The notes: generated by a model not told the origin, from the letters alone. DNA of 64,000 nt from DATBVX01 sp963810775 (GCA_963810775.1 CAWEOT010000009.1:248001-312000), one strand, 5' to 3'; counted from the stretch's first letter, positions 8,218 through 16,654 are shown. Numbers and translations: made by a program.

Positions 8218-8637
8218 ATGAAAAGGTCGGGCGCGAGCCAAGGCCAGTCGGCATCGGAGCTCATCACGAAAAGAATCACCGAGCTCGGGGACTGGCGCGG
8301 AAAAACCCTCGGGAGAATGCGCAAGCTCATCAAGGAAGCAGACTCCGACGTGGTCGAGGAGTGGAAGTGGATGGGCACACCGGTTTGGTCGCACGACGGC
8401 ATCATCTGCACTGGCGAATCCTACAAGAGTGTCGTGAAGCTTACCTTCGCCAAGGGCGCCTCTCTGAAGGATCCGGCCCGTCTCTTCAACTCGAGTCTCG
8501 AGGGAAACGTACGCCGCGCGATCGACATTCACGAAGGAGAAGAAGTTGACGAGTCCGCCTTCAAGGCGCTCGTTCGCCAAGCGGTCGCCCTCAACAGTTC
8601 TGGCAAGTCGAAATCTTCGAAGAAGTTGAAGTCCTAA
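8218..8637 (+). CDS. DUF1801-family protein
   Basis: This 139-residue protein has the pattern of the DUF1801 / YdhG-like fold: ITELGDWRGKTLGRMRKLIKEADSDVVEEWKWMGTPVWSHDGIICTGESYKSVVKLTF, then ARLFNSSLEGNVRRAIDI. The family is small, cytoplasmic and uncharacterised, and common among mobile gene cassettes. The start at ATG 8218 is chosen because GGAGG stands 8-12 bases upstream; an ATG at 8155 would add a stretch without similarity. The C terminus is Ser/Lys rich. Confidence 0.75.
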   Translation: MKRSGASQGQSASELITKRITELGDWRGKTLGRMRKLIKEADSDVVEEWKWMGTPVWSHDGIICTGESYKSVVKLTFAKGASLKDPARLFNSSLEGNVRRAIDIHEGEEVDESAFKALVRQAVALNSSGKSKSSKKLKS

Positions 8638-8654
8638 GGGATTCCGGTTCGGCC

Positions 8655-9050
8655 ATGCCGCAATCAACTTCCGAGAACCGAGACTCGATGTCCTTCCGCG
8701 AACTCCTGGCCTGGGCCTGGAGCGAGACCCCGCCGGTGCACAAACACATCGCGAATCTGTTGATACATGTTTTTGCAGTGCCCCTGTTCGTGTTCGGACA
8801 TGTGCTCCTGCTTGCGGCCATCGTCTTTGGTTGGTGGTTTTTGGTTGTCGGTCTGCTGTGCATCATCGCGGCACTCATGTTGCAGGGCTTCGGCCATTCC
8901 CTGGAACGGCAACAGGTGCCGCCCTTCACGGGTCCACGTGATTTCGTGCGGCGGCTGTATGCAGAGCAATTTTGCAATTTCTGGCGATTTCTCTTTTCCG
9001 GCCAGTGGTACGCGAATCTGCGCGCGCGCAACGATCGGCGGGTTGCGTAA
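8655..9050 (+). CDS. Mpo1/DUF962-like membrane protein
   Basis: This 131-residue protein has two hydrophobic segments (about 38-60 and 62-82) between polar ends. The order HKHIANLLIHVFAVPLFVFG ... LMLQGFGHSLERQQVPPFTGP resembles the DUF962/Mpo1 family, in which paired His residues on either side of the membrane segments are thought to bind iron for fatty-acid alpha-oxidation. The match is by eye and only moderate. It ends 31 bp before a broken methyltransferase gene. Confidence 0.55.
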   Translation: MPQSTSENRDSMSFRELLAWAWSETPPVHKHIANLLIHVFAVPLFVFGHVLLLAAIVFGWWFLVVGLLCIIAALMLQGFGHSLERQQVPPFTGPRDFVRRLYAEQFCNFWRFLFSGQWYANLRARNDRRVA

Positions 9051-9081
9051 CTGGGCGACGCAGCGGTCAGGAGAATCGCAA

Positions 9082-9901
9082 ATGGTGAGTCCCATCTACG
9101 CGCTCGGTCATTCAGGTCGCGAGTTGGAGCGACTCAGCGCACAGGATCGCCTGATCGCGCCGGTGACGCGACAGTTCTTCCGTGAGGCCGGGGTCGCGAT
9201 CGGCATGCACGCGCTCGATGTTGGCAGTGGGCCGGGTGATACCGCGTTCCTGGTCGCCGATCTGGTTGGCGAAGTCGGAACCGTGATCGGCACCGACAGA
9301 GCGGCAGCCGCGATCGCTGCGGCGACGGAAAGGGCGAGGGCCCGCGGAATACGCAACGTGAGCTTTCGCGCAGGGCGATCCCACGGAGATGGTCTTCGAC
9401 CGGCGCTTCGATGCCGTGGTCGGGCGATACGTCCTGCTGTTCCAGCCGGACCCGACGCTGATGCTCCGCAGGCTCACCGAGCACGTGCGGCCGGGTGGCG
9501 TGATCGCTTTTCACGAGCCGGACTGGGATAGCGCACGATCGTCTCCGCCGGCGCCGACCTACGATCGCTGCCGCGAATGGATCGGCGACGTGTTTCGCAT
9601 TGCCGGCACCCCGGACACGAACATGGCCGCTCGGTTGCACCAGGCGTTCGTCGGGGCAGGACTGACAGCGCCTACGATGCGAATGCAGACCTTTGTCGGC
9701 GGCGGTGCGGAGTGCATGGATTGGTTGCAGGCTGTCGCTGATCTGGTCGAAAGCCTGCTGCCGGCCATCGAGAAAATGAGTCTTGCCACGGCCGCCGAGG
9801 TCGAGATCGAGACCCTGGCTGAGCGATTGCGTCGGGAGGTGATCGCAAATGGCAGCGTGATCATCGGCCGCACGGAAATCGGTGCGTGGTCACGCGTATG
9901 A
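9082..9901 (+). pseudogene. SAM-dependent methyltransferase, frameshifted
   Basis: The N-terminal part in one frame carries the class I methyltransferase motif I (ALDVGSGPGDTAFLVADLVG, near residue 45) and the following acidic segment (VIGTDRAAAA). Around 9373-9375 a run of three G replaces an expected two, and the rest continues in the next frame (FDRRFDAVVGRYVLLFQPDPTLMLRRL ... GGVIAFHEPDWD) to TGA 9901. Joining the frames gives one normal domain of about 270 residues. The lesion is a single-base insertion, either a true mutation or a sequencing error. A GGAG precedes ATG 9082. Confidence 0.7.
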
Positions 9902-10323
9902 TCCTCAAGGCGGCAATGCGCAACTCTGAATATCGCAGTTTGCTGGTTCTGCTTCTGGTGTATGGGGCAGCAAGCCTCGTGCACTTTGGCCACAATGCTG
10001 AGTTCATAAGGGACTACCCAGGCTTACCGACGTCGTGGACTCGTGGAGGTGTGTACCTCGCGTGGGTTGGAATGACGGCCGTGGGAGTGTGTGGGTGGTG
10101 GGTGTTATCGCGCGGCTACCAGATTGCGGGGTCGCTCGTGTTGGCCGTCTACGCGCTGCTGGGACTCGACAGTCTCGGCCACTACGTTGTAGCACCGTTC
10201 TCAGCGCACACCCCGGCGATGAACATGACGATTCTTGTAGAGGTCGTGACCGGTGCGTTGGTGTTCGTCCAAGCCGTGAAGCTCATCATCGGACGAGCGC
10301 GAAGCGCGTTAGTGAAGGATTGA
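9898..10323 (+). CDS. Four-helix membrane protein of unknown function
   Basis: This 141-residue protein has about four hydrophobic helices (roughly residues 15-32, 48-67, 75-95 and 108-128). It includes a HFGHNAEFIRDYPGLP loop and a LDSLGHY segment with conserved-looking histidines. The ATG at 9898 overlaps the stop of the methyltransferase frame (ATGA), so the genes were probably translationally coupled. The next gene starts immediately after its TGA. I do not recognise the family. Confidence 0.6.
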   Translation: MILKAAMRNSEYRSLLVLLLVYGAASLVHFGHNAEFIRDYPGLPTSWTRGGVYLAWVGMTAVGVCGWWVLSRGYQIAGSLVLAVYALLGLDSLGHYVVAPFSAHTPAMNMTILVEVVTGALVFVQAVKLIIGRARSALVKD

Positions 10324-11097
10324 GTGCCAGTATCAATCTCATTCATCATCCCGGCGTACAACGAGGAGCGGCTTCTGGGTCGCACCTTGAGTGCGATCGA
10401 TGAAGCGACGCGCAGACTTGGCGAGGCAATCGAAGTCATCGTCGTTGATGACGCCTCGACCGACGGCACTGCCGCGGTCGCTCACGCGCATGGAGCGCGC
10501 GTGATCCCGGTGAGACGCCGCCAAATCGCCGCTACGCGCAACGCGGGAGCGAGAGAGGCGGCTGGTGAGATGCTCGTGTTTGTCGACGCCGACACGATTG
10601 TTATCGAGGCCACAGTCCGGGCGGCGATCGCGGCCATGCGCGGCGGCGCAGTCGGCGGCGGCAGCGCGTTTCGATTGGACGGCCGTTTACCGCGCTATGG
10701 ACGCGTGCTGCTTGCCGTCATGGTGCCTCTCTTCCGCGTGGTCGGGCTGGCGAGCGGATGTTTCCTGTTCTGCACGAGCGAGGCTTTTCGCGCGGTCGGT
10801 GGCTTCGATGAGCGGCTGTTCGTTGCGGAAGAGGCCGTCATGAGCCGGGCGTTGCGGCGCCAGGGTCGGTTCGTGATTCTCCGGGAATCCGTGACGACAT
10901 CCGGGCGCAAGCTGCGGACACACTCGGGACGCGAGATTCTCGGCATGTTGCTACGGGTCGTCCTCGCGGGGCCGAAGGCGCTGCGCCGGCGCGACAGCCT
11001 GGATATCTGGTATGGCGAACGGCGAGTTGACCCGGACCGAGGAGATCAGGATCGGGCGGCAGGACTGCTATCGCCGTCTAATGGAGGTAAAATATGA
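10324..11097 (+). CDS. Family 2 glycosyltransferase
   Basis: This 257-residue protein begins at GTG 10324, directly after the previous stop. It has the GT-A hallmarks of family 2: SISFIIPAYNEE at the start, VIVVDDASTDGT near residue 40, RRRQIAATRNAGAREA, and the metal-binding VFVDADT near residue 86, followed by VGGFDERLFVAEE. It has a short hydrophobic stretch (VLLAVMVPLFRVVGLASGCFLFC) and no large membrane domain. The sugar donor and acceptor are unknown. The last 25 residues look unlike the family and may reflect a late frameshift. Confidence 0.8.
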   Translation: MPVSISFIIPAYNEERLLGRTLSAIDEATRRLGEAIEVIVVDDASTDGTAAVAHAHGARVIPVRRRQIAATRNAGAREAAGEMLVFVDADTIVIEATVRAAIAAMRGGAVGGGSAFRLDGRLPRYGRVLLAVMVPLFRVVGLASGCFLFCTSEAFRAVGGFDERLFVAEEAVMSRALRRQGRFVILRESVTTSGRKLRTHSGREILGMLLRVVLAGPKALRRRDSLDIWYGERRVDPDRGDQDRAAGLLSPSNGGKI

Positions 11098-11124
11098 CCT
11101 CCGTCGGAAGCAATGGAGTGCATC

Positions 11125-11586
11125 ATGGATAACCTGGAACCCCGCCCGTCGGTCTCATCTGCCGTCTCCTACAAGGATCCGAAAAAGGCGCTGCGCTGGC
11201 TCGAAGAAGCGTTCGGCTTCGAGCCCTCGATGGTCATCCTCGGACCCAATGACGAGCTGATGCATTCGGAAATGCGCTTCGGCGACGGTCTCGTCATGGT
11301 CGGCTCCGAATGGAGTCCGATGCACAAGAGTCCCACGTCGATCGACGGCTTCAACACGCAGACGGTGCACGTCCAGCTCACCACCGACGTCGACGCCCAT
11401 TGCGAACGCGCGCGCAAGGCTGGCGCGACGATCGCAATGGAACCGACAACGCAATTCTACGGCGACCGCACCTATCGGGCCGTGGATCCCGAGGGCCACA
11501 TCTGGTCCTTCGGCCAGACGGTGAAGCAGATGACCTCGGACGAATGGGACAAGGCGATGGGGGTGAAGACGAAGACCCGGCTATGA
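11125..11586 (+). CDS. VOC-family (glyoxalase/bleomycin-resistance-like) protein
   Basis: This 153-residue protein has a single vicinal-oxygen-chelate domain: SSAVSYKDPKKALRWLEEAFGFEPSM, then MHSEMRFGDGLVMVGSEW, and the C-terminal half with YRAVDPEGHIWSFGQ. This subgroup is annotated variously as glyoxalase or PhnB-like; the substrate is unknown. ATG 11125 has GGAG at proper spacing; ATG 11113 is a possible longer start. It is one of five VOC genes or remnants in the window. A halved attC-like site begins 10 bp after its stop. Confidence 0.8.
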   Translation: MDNLEPRPSVSSAVSYKDPKKALRWLEEAFGFEPSMVILGPNDELMHSEMRFGDGLVMVGSEWSPMHKSPTSIDGFNTQTVHVQLTTDVDAHCERARKAGATIAMEPTTQFYGDRTYRAVDPEGHIWSFGQTVKQMTSDEWDKAMGVKTKTRL

Positions 11587-11596
11587 CAGTGACGAT

Positions 11597-11618
11597 GGCT
11601 CAACGCGGACCTTAGGCG
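11597..11618 (+). repeat. attC-like site, 3' half
   Basis: The segment GGCTCAACGCGGACCTTAGG is nearly identical to the right ends of the other attC-like sites; the core box reads CTTAGGC instead of GTTAGGC. Only about ten bases separate it from the upstream stop codon, so the left half is missing. A GFA cassette gene starts 26 bp downstream. Confidence 0.45.
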
Positions 11619-11644
11619 TAACGAGGTCTCCGACGAGGTGCTCA

Positions 11645-12049
11645 ATGTCTTCCCGAACAGCCTCTTGTTCTTGCGGACAATTGCGGGTTCACGTCGAGGG
11701 CGAACCACGAGGCGTTGGCATTTGTCACTGTCTCGCCTGCCAGCGAAGGACCGGCAGCACCTTCGCAGCACTGGCCAGCTTCTCTGCTCCGTTCGAAGTC
11801 TTCGGTACCGCCACCGAATACATCCGCATCGGGGACCAAGGCGCAAAGTTCATCTTCAGATTCTGCCCAGTCTGTGGGACTACCGTCTTCCATACAGAAG
11901 AAGGTCACAATGAGTCTGTGAGCGTCGCAGTGGGCGCGTTTGCTGACCCTAAGTTTCCAGCGCCTCGAGTTTCGGTCTACGACAGCCGCAGGCACCCGTG
12001 GGTTCAGTTGCCGCCAGGGACGAGAACGTTCGATAGAGATCCGACTTGA
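11645..12049 (+). CDS. GFA-family zinc protein (copy 2)
   Basis: This 134-residue protein shows the GFA cysteine pattern: SCSCGQLRV, GICHCLACQRRTG and FRFCPVCGTTVF. It follows the attC-like end at 11597-11618 in the usual cassette arrangement. The fold binds zinc through these cysteines; the activity is unproven for most relatives. The ATG at 11645 begins right before the first motif and is the only sensible start. Confidence 0.8.
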   Translation: MSSRTASCSCGQLRVHVEGEPRGVGICHCLACQRRTGSTFAALASFSAPFEVFGTATEYIRIGDQGAKFIFRFCPVCGTTVFHTEEGHNESVSVAVGAFADPKFPAPRVSVYDSRRHPWVQLPPGTRTFDRDPT

Positions 12050-12094
12050 TCACTGACTCTGACTGATTTGTCTCTGGTTCTGAGGGGTGCTGAT

Positions 12095-12430
12095 ATGGCG
12101 TTCGGCCTCAATGTTGTCCTTTCCGCATTGATCATTGGTATCGCGGCTTGGCTGTCTGGCAGATTTCCGCGAGCCGCCGGTTTCTTGGTCGCTCTGCCCT
12201 TGGCGACCATGCTCGTATTGCCAATGGCGTACGCTCAACATCACGACACAGAGAAGACGGTCGAATTTGCGAAAAGTATCCTCATCGCCGTTCCGGTCAT
12301 AATGCTTTTTCTCCTCCCGTTTATTCTTGCCCTTCGATACGGTTTGTCATTTTGGTCATCGTATGTTCTTGCGTGTCTCTGGCTGATCCCGGCGTTTTTT
12401 TTCCATCGCTATCTTGTGCGGCTTCTTTAG
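12095..12430 (+). CDS. Small three-helix membrane protein
   Basis: This is a 111-residue protein with hydrophobic segments at about 5-22, 30-50, 65-84 and 90-106. The N-terminal segment (FGLNVVLSALIIGIAAWLSGRFPRAAGFLVALPLATMLVLPMAY) resembles small DUF3147-like membrane proteins, but I am not sure of the family. ATG 12095 was preferred over upstream starts because the first helix begins there and GAGGGGT lies upstream. It is followed by an attC-like site at 12471-12560. Confidence 0.6.
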   Translation: MAFGLNVVLSALIIGIAAWLSGRFPRAAGFLVALPLATMLVLPMAYAQHHDTEKTVEFAKSILIAVPVIMLFLLPFILALRYGLSFWSSYVLACLWLIPAFFFHRYLVRLL

Positions 12431-12470
12431 AGTCACGGGTAATGTGTAGTGCGCTGAATGTTCGCTCGTC

Positions 12471-12560
12471 GTCTAATAACGCCTTGGAACAAGCGCGGGA
12501 GAGATAAAGTGCCAGCATCTATTGCGTAGCAGCGCGTCGCTCAACTCGGTCGTTAAATGC
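12471..12560 (+). repeat. attC-like recombination site
   Basis: This 90-bp site starts GTCTAATAACGCCTTGGAAC and ends CGTCGCTCAACTCGGTCGTTAAATGC. It shares the central GATAAAGTGCCAGC with the sites at 1941 and 14496. The outer boxes (TCTAATA and GTTAAAT) and inner boxes (GCCTTGGA and GCTCAACTC) are imperfect inverted complements, as in attC. It lies between two small ORFs. Confidence 0.65.
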
Positions 12561-12579
12561 CGGCAGGAGCGTGTTCCAT

Positions 12580-12894
12580 ATGCCAAACGCTGAAGTGAAA
12601 GTACGAGAAGCGCTTGCGGAATATTTGCAGGATCCAACCAAGGTCGGCTTGGACACCGAGCTCGTGATTCTCGCACGCGCTCTCAGCGCCTTGCCCGTGT
12701 ATGAGGATATGGGGGGAGTTCTCTTGATACGGCCGTCTGGCGAGGTGTTGGTAGTTCACTCGAACCAGGAGTGGACTGAGAGAGCCGAATGTGAGGTCGT
12801 GACTGACGCCGAGTGGATCTCGCACGCCTACGATTCTTGTATCCAGCGCTATCCGAAGTTGCAAGAAGCGATCGAGGAACTGAGAGCATCATGA
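12580..12894 (+). CDS. Small cassette-borne protein of unknown function
   Basis: This 104-residue protein begins KVREALAEYLQDPTKVGLDTELVILARALSALPVYEDMGG, continues with short strands (GVLLIRPSGEVLVVHSN) and ends in a helix (YPKLQEAIEELRA). It looks like a small cytoplasmic alpha/beta protein. ATG 12580 lies 11 bases after GGCAGGAG; a GTG at 12571 is too close to that site. Its stop overlaps the next start (ATGA), so the cassette carries two genes. The family is not recognised. Confidence 0.55.
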   Translation: MPNAEVKVREALAEYLQDPTKVGLDTELVILARALSALPVYEDMGGVLLIRPSGEVLVVHSNQEWTERAECEVVTDAEWISHAYDSCIQRYPKLQEAIEELRAS

Positions 12895-13346
12895 GCGTGC
12901 TCATGTCAGAGGCAATCGGGAATTCAGACGAATGCCAAAGTGGCGGGTGCCAGTGCGGGCATATCCGGTACCGCGCCCCACGGAAGCCGCTAGCGCTGTA
13001 CGTTTGCCATTGCACTGAATGTCAAAAGCAGTCTTCTTCCGCGTTTGGCATTTCATTTGTTATCCGGCGAGACACATTCAAAGTAGTACAAGGTGATCCC
13101 GCGTTCTGGACACGGCAAACGCCCTCCGGACATGCGCTGGAATGTGCCTTCTGCCGTAGTTGCGGATCGCGACTGTGGCATCAGAGCTCTGGTTACCTTG
13201 AGACGCTAAACGTCAAGGGAGGCTCACTAGATGAGGCCGTGGACCTGACCAACGCGGTACATATCTGGACATCGAGCAAACTACCAGGCGTGACTATTCC
13301 AGATGCGGCGCTTTGCTATCCGAAAGAGCCCGGTGGTCTGTACTGA
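12891..13346 (+). CDS. GFA-family zinc protein (copy 3)
   Basis: This 151-residue protein has the motifs GGCQCGHIRYRAP, YVCHCTECQKQS and AFCRSCGSRLWHQ, the zinc-binding cysteine sets of the GFA / CENP-V family. It is coupled to the upstream gene through a 4-base ATGA overlap at 12891-12894. It keeps the SSAFGISFVI segment found in many members. The substrate and role are unknown. Confidence 0.8.
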   Translation: MSVLMSEAIGNSDECQSGGCQCGHIRYRAPRKPLALYVCHCTECQKQSSSAFGISFVIRRDTFKVVQGDPAFWTRQTPSGHALECAFCRSCGSRLWHQSSGYLETLNVKGGSLDEAVDLTNAVHIWTSSKLPGVTIPDAALCYPKEPGGLY

Positions 13347-13384
13347 TGCAGTCCTGTCGAGTGAGACTCATTCTCGAGGACGAA

Positions 13385-14095
13385 ATGTATTTGGGTAAGC
13401 GTTCGTACGTTTGTGCCGTTGTCGTCGTGGCTCTGTACCTGATGACAGCATCAGTGTCAGTGGCGCGAGCACAAGCGACCGACAAAGCCGCTCACGACCA
13501 CCGGCTTTTTAGCTGTCTTGAGGACGGGCTGAAGTCGAAGGAGTTCGGGTGTCAACTCCTTGCCAAAGTGCAAGTCTCACAGTTCCCCGAAGGGCCACTC
13601 TTCTGGCATGTGAATAGGCTGCAGGCGAGCGAGACCGCCGAAGCCGCCAACAATCAAGCCGGTACGGTGGTCGAAACGGAAGGCAAGCTCTGGCTCTTCA
13701 GTTTCGGCCGCAAGAACGACGTGCCGAAGCAGGGTGAATTGGTCGCCAGCGTCGGGCCGCTGGAGTTGACCTCGGATAAATTACCTGCCGCTAAGTCGTA
13801 CGAGGTAGTGGCCTACCTCGCGGTGATGCCGCCGAAGGCGTACACCGTAGTTCACACCCACCCGGGGCCAGAGGCTTGGTACGTGTTAGCGGGTGAGCAG
13901 TGTCTTGAGACCCCGGAGAGGGTAATAAAAGCCCGAGCAGGCGAAGGAGCAGTGGCCCCGCCCACGACCCCGATGCGATTGACCAATAGCGGGTCGTCAG
14001 TCCGGCGTGCCTTGTTCATCGTGATACATGACGCTGCTCAACCGTGGACCATCCCGACGGAGGAGTGGAAGCCGACCGGGGCCTGTGACCGCTGA
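13385..14095 (+). CDS. Exported cupin-domain protein
   Basis: This 236-residue protein has a signal peptide (YVCAVVVVALYLMTASVSVARAQA) and a cupin barrel in its second half: VVHTHPGPEAWYVLAGEQCLETPE gives the HxH...E pattern, and MRLTNSGSSVRRALFIVIHD the later strands. The first 80 residues after the signal resemble a DUF-type N-terminal extension (FWHVNRLQASETAEAA). The start at ATG 13385 puts the signal peptide at the N terminus; the frame is open further upstream through the end of the previous gene. Confidence 0.7.
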   Translation: MYLGKRSYVCAVVVVALYLMTASVSVARAQATDKAAHDHRLFSCLEDGLKSKEFGCQLLAKVQVSQFPEGPLFWHVNRLQASETAEAANNQAGTVVETEGKLWLFSFGRKNDVPKQGELVASVGPLELTSDKLPAAKSYEVVAYLAVMPPKAYTVVHTHPGPEAWYVLAGEQCLETPERVIKARAGEGAVAPPTTPMRLTNSGSSVRRALFIVIHDAAQPWTIPTEEWKPTGACDR

Positions 14096-14115
14096 CATTT
14101 GTCGGGGAGAGCGCA

Positions 14116-14502
14116 ATGAATCTTGCCAACGCAAAGGTTGTTCAGCTTCTGATCCCAGTCGATGACTTTGAGAAGGGCGTGGCGTTCTATCGAGACGTTT
14201 TAGGCGTGCCGTTTCTGTTCACTGCTCCCCCTCAGATGGCATTCTTCAATTGCGGTGGCGTTCGGCTGCTTGTAGGAGTCATGCCGCCCGGCCAGAAGGC
14301 TCAGCGGGGGTCTGCCATTTACTTCCAGGTCCCGGACATCCGCGCTGTGTATTCTTCGCTCAAGGGCAGCGGCGTCAAATTCAATGCGGAGCCTCACGTC
14401 GTGAACCGCACGGCGAAATCCGAGCTATGTTTGGCGGAGTTCACTGACCCTGATGGCAACCAGTTGGCGCTCATGAGCGAAGTGGTCGTCGGTGGTGCCT
14501 AA
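14116..14502 (+). CDS. VOC-family protein
   Basis: This 128-residue single VOC domain reads VVQLLIPVDDFEKGVAFYRDVLGVPFLF, then MAFFNCGGVRLLVG, and ends LAEFTDPDGNQLALMSEV, the classic glyoxalase/extradiol-dioxygenase half-barrels. The metal ligand set is incomplete, so it may be a non-metal or resistance-type member. Its TAA stop lies inside the left core box of the following attC-like site, the usual relation between a cassette ORF and its attC. Confidence 0.8.
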   Translation: MNLANAKVVQLLIPVDDFEKGVAFYRDVLGVPFLFTAPPQMAFFNCGGVRLLVGVMPPGQKAQRGSAIYFQVPDIRAVYSSLKGSGVKFNAEPHVVNRTAKSELCLAEFTDPDGNQLALMSEVVVGGA

Positions 14503-14585
14503 TAACGTGTTGGAGAAGACGCGAATGGATAGAGTGCCGGCATTCACCACACAACGGCGTGTCGCTCAACGCGGACGATAGGCGC
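14496..14585 (+). repeat. attC-like recombination site
   Basis: This 90-bp site runs from TGCCTAATAACGTGTTGGAG to TCGCTCAACGCGGACGATAGGC. The left core GCCTAAT and right core GATAGGC are near-complements, and the inner boxes GTGTTGGAG and GCTCAACGC also pair with one mismatch. The central GATAGAGTGCCGGCATTCACC matches the sites at 1941 and 12471. It contains the stop codon of the upstream gene and lies 20 bp before the next one. Confidence 0.7.
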
Positions 14586-14605
14586 TACGAAGGCGTGACG
14601 GATCC

Positions 14606-16096
14606 ATGCCCGACGACACCGTTGACTCTCAAGCGTTGACAGGCGAAAGCCAGCACCTCCCTGCGAGCGGAGGCGCGCTCTCTGCCGATCGCCTTCTCAA
14701 AGTGATAGCCCTTGCCTTTGGCTATTGCCTGACAGGTGGGCTTGGACTATCACTTGCCATCCCACCGGGATATGCCACGGCGGTCTGGCCCGCCTCAGGC
14801 ATCGCCTTGGCCGCAGTCCTCTTGTGGGGTCCGCGCGTCTGGCCTGGCATTTGGCTGGGGTCGTTTCTGCTCAATGTCTGGGTCGCGTTGTCGGCAAATG
14901 CGGATTTCAGCGCCACGAACCTGGGGATCGCGGCCAGCATCGGCGTCGGTTCTACGCTGCAAGCACTCCTCGGAGCCTTCCTGCTGCAACGTTGGGTGGG
15001 GGTTGGCGGGCTCTTCGAGTCTGGCCCGGCCGTTCTCCGCTTTGCGGCCATCGAGACGCTGTGCTGCTTGCTGGCCCCCACTTGGGGCGTCACGACTCTG
15101 CATCTCGCGGGCGCCGTGGACTTTGCGGGCTATTTTGACTCATGGCGGACGTGGTGGCTCGGCGACCTGATGGGCGTGCTCGTCATTGCGCCCGTACTTC
15201 TAACCTGGCGCGAGCCACTGCACATCAGTCGGCCCTGGCAGTTTGCCGAGGTCATCGGGTCGTTGGTCCTGCTCGCGGCGTTGACCACGTTAGTGTTCGT
15301 CGGCCAGTCGCCTGCGGGGGACGGCACGTATCCGCTGTCTTTCCTGCCGTTGCCCTGCCTGGTGTTGATCGCGTGTCGCTTTAGTCCCGGCGTCGTGGCT
15401 CTGGCGACCTGCCTCGTGTCCGCGATCGCAGTCGTCTCCACGTACTACGGCAACGGTCCCTTTGCCCAAGACGCCACCAATGAGTCCCTTCTATTGCTGC
15501 AAGCCTTCACGGGCCTGACCACAATGACGGCATTGACCCTGGCCGCGGCGGTTACGGGGCACAAGCAATCGCAAGCATCGCTTCGAAAGCTCAGCGTCGA
15601 ACTTGAAAAATTGGCGCTCACCGACGAACTGACAGGACTTCGCAACCGACGTGGCTTCCTTCTCCTCGCGGATCAAGGATTGAGAATAGCCCGCCGAACC
15701 CATGCCAAATGCCTGCTGGTATTTGTCGATGTGGACGGCCTGAAGCACGTAAACGACACGCAGGGTCATAAGGCGGGCGACGCGCTCATCGTCGATGCGG
15801 CTCGGGTGCTTACCGGGGTTTTTCGGGAGAGCGATGTGATCGCGCGCCTCGGGGGCGATGAGTTTGCAGTTCTCGCTTTGGTGGACGAAACCGCCGCTTC
15901 AATCGCCATCAGCAAACACCTGCAAGCAAGAATCGATGAGGTCAATCACCAAGCTGGGAGGCCCTTTCAGTTGTCGATGAGTTTCGGCATCGAAGTGTTG
16001 CCAAGCGCGTCCGATGTTTCTCTTGAAGACCTGATTGCGCGAGCCGATCATGCGATGCGTGCGCAGCGGCGGGAAACCCGCCGAGCGCAACGCTGA
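14606..16096 (+). CDS. MASE1-GGDEF diguanylate cyclase
   Basis: This 496-residue protein has a MASE1 sensory membrane domain in its first half (about eight helices, with GYATAVWPASGIALAAVLLWG and later SFLPLPCLVLIACRFSPGVVALA), then a GGDEF domain from about residue 335 (DELTGLRNRRGF, FVDVDGLKHVND, and intact RLGGDEF near 416). An RESD sequence five residues before the GGDEF motif fits the inhibitory I-site. It should make cyclic di-GMP at the inner membrane in response to an unknown signal. It follows an attC-like site and is large for a cassette gene. Confidence 0.9.
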   Translation: MPDDTVDSQALTGESQHLPASGGALSADRLLKVIALAFGYCLTGGLGLSLAIPPGYATAVWPASGIALAAVLLWGPRVWPGIWLGSFLLNVWVALSANADFSATNLGIAASIGVGSTLQALLGAFLLQRWVGVGGLFESGPAVLRFAAIETLCCLLAPTWGVTTLHLAGAVDFAGYFDSWRTWWLGDLMGVLVIAPVLLTWREPLHISRPWQFAEVIGSLVLLAALTTLVFVGQSPAGDGTYPLSFLPLPCLVLIACRFSPGVVALATCLVSAIAVVSTYYGNGPFAQDATNESLLLLQAFTGLTTMTALTLAAAVTGHKQSQASLRKLSVELEKLALTDELTGLRNRRGFLLLADQGLRIARRTHAKCLLVFVDVDGLKHVNDTQGHKAGDALIVDAARVLTGVFRESDVIARLGGDEFAVLALVDETAASIAISKHLQARIDEVNHQAGRPFQLSMSFGIEVLPSASDVSLEDLIARADHAMRAQRRETRRAQR

Positions 16097-16137
16097 AGCG
16101 GGCCGGCTCCTCAGCGCGGCGACCGAGAAAAGGGAAC

Positions 16138-16620
16138 GTGAGTGATACTGGGTCACTGCAAATGACTACAATCTCAACCAGGCTTGCGACACTCGACGAC
16201 CTCGACGCTGTCGCATTGCTCTTCGATGCGTATCGGCAGTTTTACCAGCGGGCTCCTGACCTGCCGCTCGCTCGGCGGTTCATCAATGAACGGTTTCAAC
16301 GGAGAGAGTCTGTTCTCATCGTCGCCGAGACCGCGACGAAGACGCTGGTCGGGTTCTGCCAGCTCTATCCGACGTTTTGCTCGGTCAAGGCAGCGCCCAC
16401 ATATACGCTGTACGACTTGTTTGTGAGCCCCGAAGCTCGAGGCACAGGAGCGGGCAAGTCACTCATGCTTGCGGCAGAAGCACACGCCGCGAAGGCAGGC
16501 GTCACACACATGGATCTTTCGACGGCAAGAACCAACACCGTCGCGCAATCGCTCTACGAGTCTCTCGACTGGGTGCGCGATGAAGCTTTCTTTGTGTATA
16601 GCAAGACTTTGCGGGGCTAA
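16138..16620 (+). CDS. GNAT-family N-acetyltransferase
   Basis: This 160-residue protein has the GNAT fold: ISTRLATLDDLDAVALLFDAYRQFY at the start, the acetyl-CoA pyrophosphate loop segment LFVSPEARGTGAGKSLMLAAEAHA (motif A, R/Q-x-x-G-x-G/A), and AQSLYESLDWVRDEAFFVYSKTL at the end. The acceptor is unknown. GTG 16138 has a nearby AAGGGA; ATG 16162 is an alternative start closer to the domain. It is one of four GNAT genes in the block. Confidence 0.8.
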   Translation: MSDTGSLQMTTISTRLATLDDLDAVALLFDAYRQFYQRAPDLPLARRFINERFQRRESVLIVAETATKTLVGFCQLYPTFCSVKAAPTYTLYDLFVSPEARGTGAGKSLMLAAEAHAAKAGVTHMDLSTARTNTVAQSLYESLDWVRDEAFFVYSKTLRG

Positions 16621-16654
16621 CACGGGTTTCTCCCAGAGCACGCCTTAGTGGCGT

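Noticed and set aside
12580..13346. Toxin-antitoxin pair
   Set aside because: The small size and overlap fit, but the second gene is a GFA protein and the first has no toxin or antitoxin motif.
16612..16650. GGCTAACACGGG ... CGCCTTAGTGG as a short attC site
   Set aside because: It has core-like ends but no inner paired boxes and only about 40 bp; it may be chance.
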